Shown here one piece after another: positions 22,962 through 34,954 of a DNA stretch of 64,000 nucleotides. The notes beneath the pieces were generated by a model. It saw only the letters and a program-made list of their open reading frames with translations, ran no database searches and had not been told where the DNA came from. Location of the stretch: NCBI GenBank assembly GCA_030063045.1, contig JAQSEB010000008.1, positions 1,364,001-1,428,000 on the forward strand, in the 5' to 3' direction. A program made the translations under genes and the position numbers. How positions within the stretch are numbered: the first letter of the stretch is position 1; each line of letters starts with the position of its first letter. The stretch is from Pratylenchus scribneri (lineage: Eukaryota; Nematoda; Chromadorea; Rhabditida; Pratylenchidae).

Positions 22962-24421
22962 TTATTTTTGTTCATTTGCCGGCGGCGCCTCAATTTGGCC
23001 ATTGGACAAGCAGGAAATGGAACTTTGGGTGGAAAGGCCAGAAGAAAGTGTGGAAAAACGAGAATTGGGTGGATTAGAAGAAACAATAGTAGTAACAGGA
23101 GGGGGCGGTGGAGGAGGCGATTGATGTTCAGAATCGGAGGAATGGCCAGAATCAAGGTCAATTGTTGAAGTTGAAGGCGGCTGATTCTGATTAGGCACTG
23201 AGGGCATTTTCCTCCTCCTTTCCTTCTCCACAGTACCCTGAAAATGAAGGGGAGATTGAAATGGAATGGAAAAGAGGAAAATGAAGAACCTTGGGGCAAC
23301 GTACAAATGCACGATTGCTGGCACGAGGAGGAATTGGAATACGGAGAACCTTAAAAAAGACAGAAATTGAAATGAAAATAAAAAATATTAAATAAGAGGG
23401 AATAGGCCTAATTTTGAGGTTAAAATGCCATCAAAATGGTGGTCATCAATAAATGGATTTATTCAATAGAAATACCCCCAAATAATTGAATTGTGCCAAT
23501 TTTTTACCGAATTTTTTCTGGAAAAATATTGCACACTGGGACGTATCATTTCTTCCTCCTCCTCTTCATCTTCTTCTTCGTCCCTTTCGCGCACAAAAAG
23601 GCGTGTCACTTCCTGAGGGGCCCCAAATTCGGGTGGAATTGGATTCCTTTGTCGCCTTTGTCGTCCATAAACCATCATTGTCGGCTGCTTTTTCTTCACA
23701 AATTCTTCAATTGGATGGAATTCATCCTCCTTTTCTCTTTCCTCCTCTTCTTCTTCCCCATCTTCTTCCCATTCTGTTTGTGCCATCTTCTTTTGTTGTT
23801 GTTGCTGTTCGGCCATTGCCTGCCTTTGGCGTAATTCCCTCAATGAATCGCCCAAACTCAACAATTTGGCCAACAATGCCATGTCATTTTCGACAAGTCG
23901 AAGCTTAAAATGTAGGGAAGATTGAATGAAATGTCAAATAATGGATGTTTTTAGAGTAATGTTTTACTTCCAAATTAATCCAATGTCCATTTAATTTGCC
24001 CAAATAAACTTGCCATTTTCTCTCGTAAATCGGCGAATTGCTTTTCTGATGAATTGTTGCTGCATTCTGCCCTCTCATTCTCGGTTTCTTCTCCGCCTCC
24101 GTCGTTGGCATTTTCCATTTCCGCAAATGAACAAAAGGAACGTGCCTTTCGATATCGTTCCAAACGGCGAAGATGCCTTGGGGGAATATAGTGATGGAAT
24201 TTTTGTGAATGATTAATATTGGATTACCTTTCACAATTTCGTCGAATTGTGGAAAAAGTGTCAGGCAAAGGAGGCGTTGATGAGGATGGAGAAGGGAATG
24301 ATGATGGGGAATTGGCCTCAAATTGTTGGTTGTTGGCCTCATCAATGGAAAATGTGGTTGTGGCGGTGGTTGGGCAACAATCCAAAGGCGGCAATATTCT
24401 TTTCAAATGAATTTCCCCCAT
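22962..24421 (-). CDS. FAM89 / leucine-repeat-adaptor-like protein
   Basis: Five minus-strand exons close in phase to 362 residues: 24421-24228 (start MGEIHLKRILPPLDCC), 24176-24014, 23903-23508, 23349-23290 and 23237-22962 (TAA). The joined segment REKM/LRLVENDMALLAKLLSLGDSL lines up with the FAM89 core as I remember it (Lys-Glu-Met, about 7 residues, Asp-Met-x-Leu-Leu). FAM89/LRAP proteins are adaptors in kinase and cytoskeletal signalling. After the core come a Gln run, long Glu tracts and a Ser/Pro-rich tail with SSDSE. Intron 2 is GC-AG with a strong donor (GCAAGT). The gene structure is solid; the family call is tentative. Confidence 0.6.
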
Positions 24422-27400
24422 TTTTTGTTCAATCTTTTTTTTGTGGGAAATTGAATTTGGCAATGATGAAAATTGATGAATGAGGGAACACAAAACAACA
24501 TAATTGGCAATTGGTGGGGAGGGGGGAATGGCCTTGGGCCTTGGTTGTTGGAGGGAAAAGTTGGATTGGTCCACAAAAAAGTTGTTTTGTGGATTCAAGG
24601 CCAATTTGTGAAAAATCAAACAAATCCCAAATGAATGTTGTGATGGGGGATATATTCATTTATGCTTGTTCTCACCCCCAATTCCCCCCCCCCCCACCCT
24701 CATTTATTCGACGTTGATTAGTCCCTCCACCCATTTTCCCATCCCAAACCCATTTTTAGGGCATAAACAGGTTCATCACACTCTTCCCACAAAATCTTTG
24801 TCGCCTTCTAAAAACCGCTTTTCCCCTTCACCCCAAATTGCCGCAATCCATTTTTTGGGGGACAAAAGGAGAATTTGATGGGAAGGGGAAAGGACATTCA
24901 TTCATTCATTCAATTCATCCAATCAACAACAAAAAATGTTGGCGGAAATGAAAAGAATTGGGAGAGTTGAGGGAAAAGGAAAGGGAATGAATATTTTTGG
25001 GCGGAAGATCAAAAAGAAGAAGAAGAACATTGATGAATTGGAATGGAAATGAATGAATGCAGCCAAAAATGAAGCATTCCATTCCAAAAATGAATGAAGC
25101 CTCCTCCCATTATTTGGGGCCAACCACAAAATCAACCATACATTTCCCGTTAGCTCACGAAAATGGGCCCCAAGGGAGGGAAATAATGTTGAATGGAATG
25201 TTCTGTTCCTTCCACCCACCACAACCACCGACTGTCAATTCCAACCCAAAGAAGGAAAAGATGGGTTGGATTGGGGAAGGATGGATGGATGAGCGCTTTT
25301 GGGGAAGAAGATGAAGAGGATGATGAGAAGGGGATGGACCGGGCAGTCTTCCTTCCTTCCTGAATGAATGAATGGAAGAAGAATTGGCTGAATGGATGGA
25401 AAAGGATGAATTGAGATGGGGGAGGCCATTCATTCTGTGTTTGGTCAGCCCAACCCAACCCAATCCAACATTTGGCCACTCTTGAGGCTCCAACTGGATT
25501 ATATTTTGGCCGCCGGCAAGGGAAGGGAAGGCGGGGCGGCCGATTGGTAACAAAATCCTCTCTCCACTCCCCAAAATTGCGCAACTTTTGGTTGGGAATG
25601 GAAAGCCAATTTTGAAGGAGGGAAAAGCACAAATATTAAAATAATATTCTCGAAGGGAAGGGGAAGGCATTTGACCCAGACAGGCAAAAAACAGGGCATT
25701 GGGCCGAGATAAGAATGGAAAGGGGAAAAGACCAAACCGACGACAAGGCGATTGACCCAAAATAATGAAAATGAGGAATGGCAAATGTTTGGAATGGATG
25801 GACGGATGGACACGGATGGTTGCCCGGGAGAGGGATGAAGCAGATGTCCGAATGGAAGGGCAAATTTGTGGCCACTGGTAATAATGAATGAATCGATTTG
25901 AGGACAAAAATGGTCAATTATTATGGATGGAAATGCAAATTGCGCACATTTTTGAATGAGTCGTCAAAACCAAAGGGACAGCTGCTGCCGTCGGGGGAAG
26001 GAGACCGGTGCCATTTGGTTCCATCCATTCATTCCAGTCTCTCCCCTTCGGCATTATCCTAAAAAAGGAAAGGGTGAAGGTGGGCATGGGAAATTTGCAA
26101 ATTTGAAAGGAAGAATAAATTTAGGAGGGGAAGGGGGTCGAATCGATGATGACGATCGCCGGAGGAGGCACTCAATTCAATCTCTAAAATCCCCTTTGCC
26201 CCTTTAGTAAAGGGGGGGGGGGGGGGGGGGGGGATTTGGGCGATTCTCGAAGTTGAAGGGGAAAAGGGCGGATGAAAGTGGGGGGGGGGGGGGGGGATAT
26301 TATGGATGAAAATGGAATGGAATTCTTTGTATTGGTTGAAAGGGGAAATGGCACTTCTTTGCAGAAAAAGTGCAACCGCAAAAGGGAAAATTGGAGAAAA
26401 AGCAAAAAAAAATGGATGGGAGAAATGGGAATGAAATGGTGTTGTAATTGTTGATTGGAGAATGGGAATTGGCGTTGGGGTGGTGTTGGGTTAATTGGGT
26501 GATTGAATTGTTGTTTTGGTCAAGTGGAAATTGCAAAAGGGGAAATGAACGAACGGCCAATGGGAACAACACAACAACATTTTGGGTGGATAGAATGAAT
26601 GAATGGCGAATGGGATATATTCATTTATTGTTTTGGTGGGCACAGCAACATTCCCGTCGAGGGCGGCCGAATTCGAGGACAAATAAACAAAGGAATAAAA
26701 GGAAAATTGGAGAGGAAATGAATAATGGGATTGGATTTGGATTGAAGGATTATATTTTATTATTTGGTATAATATATTTTTGGTGGGCAATTGGCCATGT
26801 TGACCCAATTGAATTGATGAAGGGAAGGGGCACAATTTGCATTCATTCATTTCCATCATTCATTGCCCAAGGGCACATTCCTCGCGTTGACCACTTTCCT
26901 CCCGCCCATTAATTCTTTCTTTCTTTCCGTCATTCCCTCCAATCCAAAATCGCCAGCAGCAATTTGACTCACTCAAACGAGAATTGGGTTGGATTTGGAT
27001 TTAGTTGGGGGATTTGCGGGCATTTTGTGCACATTTTTACTTGGATTTTTGAATGACTTTTAATCGGTCTAAAATTTTTAAATACCCATTGCATATTACT
27101 CAATAATTGTTGAAGTCGAATCGGCAATTTTGCCTCAATTTACCTTTTTTGGCAACAATTTTGCCCCAGCAAAATAATCTTTTTTCAAATAAAAAAATGG
27201 GATATAATCAAAATAGAGTGAAGTGTGGCGAATGTTGGGAGGATGGTCGAGTGAGTGAATCGGCGAAAAAGGGGGTAATTTGGGCAATCATCAAAAATGG
27301 AGGATGGTCATTTCATTACATTGTGTCCATCCATCGGTCATCACCTCCTTCCATCACTCAAACATTCATCATCCAGCCGCCGGAGGGAAAAATTGAAGAG

Positions 27401-27470
27401 GAATGATGGTGTGGTCGACGTTTGGATGGGTGAAGTAAATGTGGCGCAATTATTGCGTAAAGAATGCAAT
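24422..27470. other. 3-kb gene-poor stretch with poly-G tracts
   Basis: I see no supported gene. Open frames up to 250 codons (minus, 25907-25155) are Pro/Ser/Phe/His-rich translations of GGA/ATGGAT-rich DNA without domains. Poly-G runs lie at 26213-26233 and 26281-26296, and a poly-C run at about 24685. ATGAATGAATGG-type simple repeats are frequent. Confidence 0.5.
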
Positions 27471-27474
27471 GCAA

Positions 27475-30400
27475 TGGATAATGGAATCACAGATTGGACA
27501 ATTTCCTCGTTAAATTTGCCAATTCAGCGCGCAAAAAGGCACCGGGATTGGCGGCAGAGGAAGTTGATGAAGATTGAGAAGAATATGAAGATTGTTTCCT
27601 CTGTTGTGGACCGGGAATCGAATTTCGCCTGAAAATGTGAATTCAAATGTTTTTTTCCACAATTCATTACTCACTTGCAATATCTGGATTCAACCAAGGG
27701 GGCCATTGCGATGACTGCAGGTCCACCTCCACTTGCCGCGAGCATTGCCGATGTTCTCCTTCGATGCATTCTCAATTCCGTTTCGAATCCATCCCGAATA
27801 TGGTCGATTATGTGTGCAATTAACATCCGCCAAACCTGCATATTCTCAAATTAATTCAATTCTTGTTTGCAAATAACTTTTGTTGTTTCCTTGCTTTGTC
27901 TTATTCCATCTAATTTGAAGAAGGATTCGGCCACGGCTTCGCCCAGCCTTTCCAATTCCGCAACTCCCAATGCGTAGTGATCAAATGCGGTCACATGCCT
28001 TGCACCAACCAAACGTAATTCCTTTTCCGCATCCTTCAATATTTTAATCCTACATTTGGCCAACAACCCAAAAACAACCTCTTGATCGCCATCAATTATC
28101 CGATCCAATAGAATCATAAAATACCTAATAACAATCAAAGTAAAAAATTAAAGGGGAATGAATGGGTCATGGTACTGTGGGATAACTCAAAAGTATTAAG
28201 CTTAAAATATCAAAAAATAATTCAAATTTAATGAAAGAAGATCAGAATGTTTGTGAGAATCAGAATGTTTGGAGAAAATCAGAATGTTTGTGAAAATCAG
28301 AATGTTTGTGAGAATCAGAATGTTTGTGAAAATCAGAATGTTTGTGAAAATCAGAATGTTTGTGAAAATCAGAATGTTTGTGAAAATCAGAATGTTTGGA
28401 AAAAATCAGAATGTTTGTGAAAATCAGAATGTTTGTGAAAATCAGAATGTTTGGAAAAAATCAGAATGTTTGTGAAAATCAGAATGTTTGTGAAAATCAG
28501 AATGTTTGGGAAAAATCAGAATGTTTGTGAAAATCAGAATGTTTGTGAGAATCAAAATGTTTGTGAAAATCAGAATGTTTGTGAAAATCAGAATGTTTGG
28601 AAAAAATCAGAATGTTTGTGAAAATCAGAATGTTTGTGAAAATCAGAATGTTTGGAGAAAATCAGAATGTTTATGAAAATCAGAATGTTTGTGAGAATCA
28701 GAATGTTTGTGAAAATCAGAATGTTTGTGAGAAATCAGAATGTTTGTGAAAATCAGAATGTTTGTGAGAATCAGAATGTTTGTGAAAATCAGAATGTTTG
28801 TGAGAATCAGAATGTTTGTGAAAATCAGAATGTTTGTGAAAATCAGAATGTTTGTGAAAATCAGAATGTTTGTGAAAATCAGAATGTTTGTGAAAATCAG
28901 AATGTTTGTGAAAATCAGAATGTTTGTGAAAATCAGAATGTTTGTGAAAATCAGAATGTTTGTGAAAATCAGAATGTTTGTGAGAATCAGAATGTTTGTG
29001 AAAATCAGAATGTTTGTGAAAATCAGAATGTTTGTGAAAATCAGAATGTTTGTGAAAATCAGAATGTTTGTGAGAATCAGAATGTTTGTGAAAATCAGAA
29101 TGTTTGTGAAAATCAGAATGTTTGTGAGAATCAGAATGTTTGTGAAAATCAGAATGTTTGTGAAAATCAGAATGTTTGTGAAAATCAGAATGTTTGGAAA
29201 AAATCAGAATGTTTGTGAAAATCAGAATGTTTGTGAAAATCAGAATGTTTGGAGAAAATCAGAATGTTTGTGAAAATCAGAATGTTTGTGAAAATCAGAA
29301 TGTTTGGAAAAAATCAGAATGTTTGTGAAAATCAGAATGTTTGTGAAAATCAGAATGTTTGGAGAAAATCAGAATGTTTGTGAAAATCAGAATGTTTGTG
29401 AAAATCAGAATGTTTGGAGAAAATCAGAATGTTTGGAGAAAATCAGAATGTTTGTGAAAATCAGAATGTTTGGAAAAAATCAGAATGTTTGTGAAAATCA
29501 GAATGTTTGTGAAAATCAGAATGTTTGTGAAAATCAGAATGTTTGTGAAAATCAGAATGTTTGTGAAAATCAGAATGTTTGTGAAAATCAGAATGTTTGG
29601 AAAAAATCAGAATGTTTGTGAAAATCAGAATGTTTGTGAAAATCAGAATGTTTGGAGAAAATCAGAATGTTTATGAAAATCAGAATGTTTGTGAGAATCA
29701 GAATGTTTGTGAAAATCAGAATGTTTGTGAGAAATCAGAATGTTTGTGAAAATCAGAATGTTTGTGAGAATCAGAATGTTTGTGAAAATCAGAATGTTTG
29801 TGAAAATCAGAATGTTTGGAAAAAATCAGAATGTTTGTGAAAATCAGAATGTTTGGAAAAAATCAGAATGTTTGTGAAAATCAGAATGTTTGGGAAAAAT
29901 CAGAATGTTTGTGAAAATCAGAATGTTTGTGAAAATCAGAATGTTTGTGAAAATCAGAATGTTTGTGAAAATCAGAATGTTTGTGAAAATCAGAATGTTT
30001 GTGAAAATCAGAATGTTTGTGAAAATCAGAATGTTTGTGAAAATCAGAATATTTGTGAAAATCAGAATGTTTGATGAAATGAAATAGTGAAAAAATTGGG
30101 CAAACATTTTCCATTTCAATTAGCATGTTTAGTACATTTAAGGAATTCATCATGATATGTTTCCCACTTTTTTCCTATTTTCACTATCCGGATTATATGA
30201 TTAAATCAGACAAATTTTCCTTTTTTTATCATTCTTATTTTTCATTTTAATAAAATAATTCGAGAATTTTGCATTGTTCATATCAAGAACTTCCCTTTAC
30301 CTCGTATGCTCCATTACGCCACAACCCGTAGCCGAAGGGGTTGTCGTAGGCATTGTCGAATTTGTCATCATTGTTGAGGAGGAGGATGTGGGTTGTTGTT

Positions 30401-32544
30401 GTGAATGTTGCCTTTGGGCATTGGGGCCTCTTGTATTCAGCATTGCACCATTCTCCCCCAATACCGTATTTTGTTGTTTTTGCGTTCCTATTGGCGATTG
30501 GTGAGGATCATTTTGTCGGAACGCAGATCGTGCATTTGGGTTGGAACTTTCCACCTAAATAATTTGGAACCAAATCCATAGAAGTAAAAGTAAAACAAAC
30601 TCGACGAAATGCTCTTCTGATCACATCATAAAGGCCTTTAGTGTTCACATGCTTCCAAGAACGACGTAAATCTATGAATGCAAATAATAATCAACAAAGG
30701 GGATTATAAGGAAAGTGGCTGACTGGCCACTTGTTGAGGAGTGAGTTCTGGCAAAAACGGCAAATGACTGCTTCCTCCACCTCGACCACCCAACAGGGAA
30801 TTTGAGCGTTCAAGTCGGCCTAAATTTCTCATTTTAATGCCAATTTTTTGTTCTATATTGTTATTCCTCCCCTCCTCATTTAATTCCAAATTTGTTTTCA
30901 TTCGAATGTTGGGCCAATCATTTTTTAAATTTGCATTTTATAATATTCTCCCTCGGTTATTCTCTCACACTGCGTCAATTTTTAATGAATTTCCCCAAAC
31001 CCAAAAATGGGACACAAAAATGAATGAACTCACTGGACGGCTTTGGAATACTCAAATGGTGGATCATTTTTTTGAATGACCAAAACTTTTTGTAGAAAAA
31101 TGGAACAGGAAAGAGGAAAGATGAATTGCAATCGAAATTGAATGGGAATTGGAATATAGAATGGAGGAGAAATGAAGAAGGTGTGCTCGACTTGCATAAT
31201 CGGATTAACATTGGGGAAGGAGAAGGGGGGCTTCGGCGCGGGATTTGCGCCAGCCAGTCAAAGGAAAATGAGGAAAGAGAAGAGAAGAAGTTTGCCCAAA
31301 ATAAACACACAAAAAATGTTATTAGTTATTGCATTGCCGTTCATTCCAACAACTGACTCTTCCTCCTAATCCAAATACAATAATGTTGGCCCAATTTGTT
31401 TTAATGGAATGGGAACAATCGAACCTATTGAAGAACAATGGCACCTATCGGCTCTGAGGGAATATTGACGACGCATTTGGACGGGCCAAATTAACTTGGG
31501 CCAAATTTTGGATGATTAGAAAAACATGGAACGGTGGAAAGAAAGGGAAAAAGAATTGTTATGAACAAATTTTAGGGCGAAAAATAACTGGGAAACGTTT
31601 GGGAGTCATTCGATCCGTCTATCCACATCCCCTATGGCCTCATCATAAACCAATTGAAGTGAAGATGGAGGAAGGGGAAAGGGGAGAATGGCAATTGAAT
31701 ATGCCCAAGGGGAACAATTCTTACGTATAAAAGAAAATGAAAGAACAAAAGCACAACAGAATATTCACAATTTTAATTTCATTTCACTGACCAACAACTC
31801 GTTCCGATCCACGTCGACCACCCATTCCGGGGGCAATGGAAGCACCGCTGACAGAAGGCGACCGATTTGCCGAAAGTTGATGATGGGAATGGAAATGAAG
31901 GTGAGGAGCCGCTTGGGCCAAAGCATTGCCAAGAATGGCCGAAGCACTCGGCGAATGGGAGCGGGAAATGCGGCGAGAGAATGAAAATGGTGGCGGTTCG
32001 GGGCAAGGGGGACAACAGGTATGGGTGGAAGGGAATGCATCGGAGGCAGCCGAAGAAGCACCGAAACACAGTTGCACGTTGGGACGGGCCAATTCACGTA
32101 TCTGTGGAAGAGGAAAATGGATGGATGAATGGATGGCAAACCCCAAATTTGGAGGGGAACAAATTGGTGGTGTGCTCTTTCCCCAGGGCCTTAACTTTTA
32201 AAGCACTTTTGGGGTAGGATGGAATTCAATTCTTTCATCAGATTCAATGAATCGAGGAATTGTTACGTTAAAATGTGAAGGATTCAATCCCCTGAGGCTG
32301 TTGATGATTGATGACTGACCGCATCTCGCAAAGAACGGCCAATAAATGAGTTTGTCGTTGTGGCACCGGCACCAGCGCCATTCTGGCCATCATTGGCAAT
32401 GTCCCATTCTTCCACGGAACATTGCCAGGCGATTGAACCCCGTTGCTGTCCTCCATTATAAAAGGTCAATGATTGGCGCCTTCGTGTGATTGGTGAAATT
32501 GGTGGAATTGTGGGAATGCCGCGGGCGGAGGAAGATTTGTTCAT
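27475..32544 (-). CDS. Long unrecognised multi-exon gene
   Basis: The start is MNKSSSARGIPTIPPISP (ATG near 32544). Then come about 32100-31784 (RELARPNVQLCF, then Ser/His/Pro-rich), small exons near 31600 and 31450, about 30840-30740 (HLPFLPELTPQQ), about 30672-30600 (SWKHVNTKGLYDVIRRAFRR), and 30554-30298 (Gln/Ser/Thr-rich, ending MEHT). An intron of about 2.2 kb filled by a minisatellite follows, then 28135-27890 (RYFMILLDRIIDGDQEVVF, KDAEKELRLVGARHVTAFDH), about 27835-27670 (VWRMLIAHIIDHIRDGFETE), and a Ser-rich end near 27640-27480. Splice phases agree across the long intron (AG+G gives Arg). The C-terminal part is helical and looks like a conserved domain, but I cannot name it. Several joins are unverified. 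Confidence 0.4.
28240..30072. repeat. 18-bp minisatellite array (TCAGAATGTTTGTGAAAA)
   Basis: About 100 units of an 18-bp motif in an intron. Variants are mixed: TGTGAAAA, TGTGAGAA, TGGAAAAAA, TGGAGAAAA. Within the array, a block around 28560-28800 recurs at 29560-29800 with the same series of variants at an offset of exactly 1000 bp, so the array grew partly by block duplication. It is not coding; the ORFs inside are repeats of MFVKIR or CENQNV. Confidence 0.97.
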
Positions 32545-33411
32545 GGTCCGTTATTGTGCCACCGAATGAATTGATTCGAAAATGAATTCAAATTATCCAA
32601 AAAATGGTCAAAAACTTGGATTATGAAGGACAATTAGGGTTTATTTGAGGAAAGGCGAAAAAATAAGTCCACCTCAATTCCTCTTTTTCTTAAAATGCCA
32701 AAGGCAAAATGGAGAAGAAGCGAGTGAATCCTCATCATCAAATCCTCCTTTTTGCCATAAACATATATTTATACTGCCTCCTCCCTTGGCCATTTCTCCT
32801 TTTTCAGTCGGTTAATTTGCCACTTCTGTCGGCCGACCGACTGACTCGATGACCCCGCATTGGTTTGGCCAAAATCGAATTTTGTCGAATAAAAGAGGGA
32901 GGGGGAAGGCGGGGAAGGGCAATGCAAAACGAAGTATTGAGGGAATTAAAAGAAGGGATTGGATAAAAAAGTTGCTTCAAAATCGAATTTGGGAATATTC
33001 CCTCCCTTTAAATTGTTCACATTTAACAATACAACAAAATGTGGGTAAAATGGATGGATATTTTCCCCTTGTTACCAAATGAACTCTACTAATGTTCAAG
33101 GCATATTGAAGGGGATATTATTAGAATGAATGAACCAATTTCGTCTTTTTTGAAAGCATTTATTTACGTTAAAAGAACCAATCAAGTCAACCAACACATT
33201 AAATTAATAGAATTGAATGGATAAAGTCGCTTTAACAATTGAAATTTGCAGTATTTTGTGCGTATAATTAATAAGAAAACAACAATTTTAATTTATATAA
33301 TTTTTAATACCAACACAATGCAAATTTCTTCTCGATTTTGTGGTTTCCAATTATTCTTCCCTCTTTCTTATATTCGTCTTTGGATTTGAGGGAGGCCCTC
33401 TGTCTCTTTGT
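32545..33411. other. Intergenic, nothing recognised
   Basis: 5' flank of the gene ending at 32544 and 3' flank of eIF5A. No RNA gene or repeat seen. Confidence 0.4.
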
Positions 33412-34271
33412 TTAGTCACGGTTCGGCATGTTCTTCCAGCCAAGAACAACTTCCTCACCGCAAGCCGAAACCACAGTCACCTTAATTTTTGAAATTGATT
33501 TAATTTAAAAATAAATAATTTACGAGTATCCCGTTTTCGTCTTTCTCGAAGGCTTGTTTAATTTGTTCACCCAAGTCTCCTTCCTGCAAAGAAAAGGAAT
33601 TATTGATTGTCTTTTTATTTAATTTAAACCGGAACGCGAAGGTCATCTTTGGTGTCGCAAGTGTCCAAATCCATCAGGCTAAGAAAACCATCCTCATTGA
33701 TCGAAAGGAGCTGAAAACAAAATTTTAATGAACTTATTTTAAAATATTTGTAATGAGCTTATAAAGTTTTCAGATATGCTCATTTTTCGCATCCTTTTAA
33801 TTCTTATTTAGTATCAGATTTACTTGTAATTTGAAAATCTAAAAACCTGATATTCTTTGCGTTTGACCACTGGCACTTCCATGTTATGGGTTGAAGGACA
33901 GATATCTTCGAGTTTCTTGTTGGTGAAGATGTCCAATGCCACAATATGCACTTTAGCATGACCGTGCTTTCCAGTTTTTGAAGTACTCATTTCGACAATC
34001 TAAGATTGCCAGTCAGTCAATCAATGTTTGAAGTATAATTATGAAAAACCTTGCATGGACGACTCTTGATCATGACGAATTCATTCTTGCGAAGAGCAGA
34101 ACATTGTTTAGGATACTAAATTTATTAGTCAAAAAAGTTGATCAATCATAAATCAGAACTTACGGTTGCCGATGCACCTGCATCCCCAGTTGCGAAATCA
34201 TGGTCCTTAATTGTTGAATTTTTATTGTAAACTTTGAAAATAATAAATTATACATGTTCGGTGTCGGACAT
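33412..34271 (-). CDS. EIF5A: Translation factor eIF5A
   Basis: Seven minus-strand exons (34271-34254, 34205-34164, 34115-34050, 33999-33847, 33710-33630, 33583-33524, 33480-33412) close in phase to 162 residues, the usual eIF5A length. The hypusine loop [12 protein letters not shown] is intact, with its modifiable lysine in GKHGHA, followed by [15 protein letters not shown] typical of the family. The C-terminal OB-fold ends [17 protein letters not shown], more divergent than in vertebrates. eIF5A promotes elongation at difficult peptide bonds and termination in the cytosol. Its lysine is modified by deoxyhypusine synthase and hydroxylase; neither enzyme is in this window. Confidence 0.97.
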
Positions 34272-34954
34272 ATCCTCGAATAGATGTTTAATTAGGTAAT
34301 AATTATTGAGTATTCTTCAGTAAAAATGTGGTTGAACCTGAATTTATAAACTACAATAAAATAATTGTTGAATGAATCGACGTGACGTTTTTATTCGTTA
34401 TATTACCTATTAGGTTAACTACTCTATCATTACCGCATCTTCCATTTTAACTTATTTTTGTTTGTTTCCTGCCTAATCTATAAAACTAAATCTCTAAAAT
34501 ATGGGTCGAGTTTTGATTTATAAGAGAAAATTGCAGAAGGACAGGGACAAATGATATAAAAAAGTAAATTCCTTAAAATTTTTGGACGATTCCTTTGAAA
34601 TACTTGTCAAAACTATCTCAATTTATTAAAATTATTTTCAACTTAATGAAAAGTAAAATTTTCGGTATTTCATATCCATATTGGAAGGATAAAAATTGAT
34701 AAAATTATTCAATCGTCTAGCATAAATTTATATCGCCGAATAAAATTCAAATAAAAAAATGTAGACATTAAAATATTACTACAAAAAAAGAATGGATCAA
34801 TTTATATTTTTAAATATGATCTTTGGGACGGGTTTTAAAAGTGCATGGAGTTTTAATTAAAAATCATGGTGTTTGGTGGTGCATTGCCTTTTCACATAAA
34901 ATAATAATAAAATAATATAATATTCATCAAGATTTTTGGATTTGCTTCCTTCCA
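34272..34954. other. AT-rich intergenic region
   Basis: Very AT-rich DNA between eIF5A and the SSDP gene. No feature seen. Confidence 0.4.

Noticed and set aside
25155..25907. 250-codon minus-strand ORF
   Set aside because: Pro/Ser/His/Phe-rich translation of GGATGGATG-type simple sequence, overlapped by equally long frames. No recognisable feature.
28240..30072. CRISPR-like array of short direct repeats
   Set aside because: Units are contiguous with no unique spacers, and the genome is eukaryotic. It is a minisatellite; the MFVKIR/CENQNV ORFs are artefacts.
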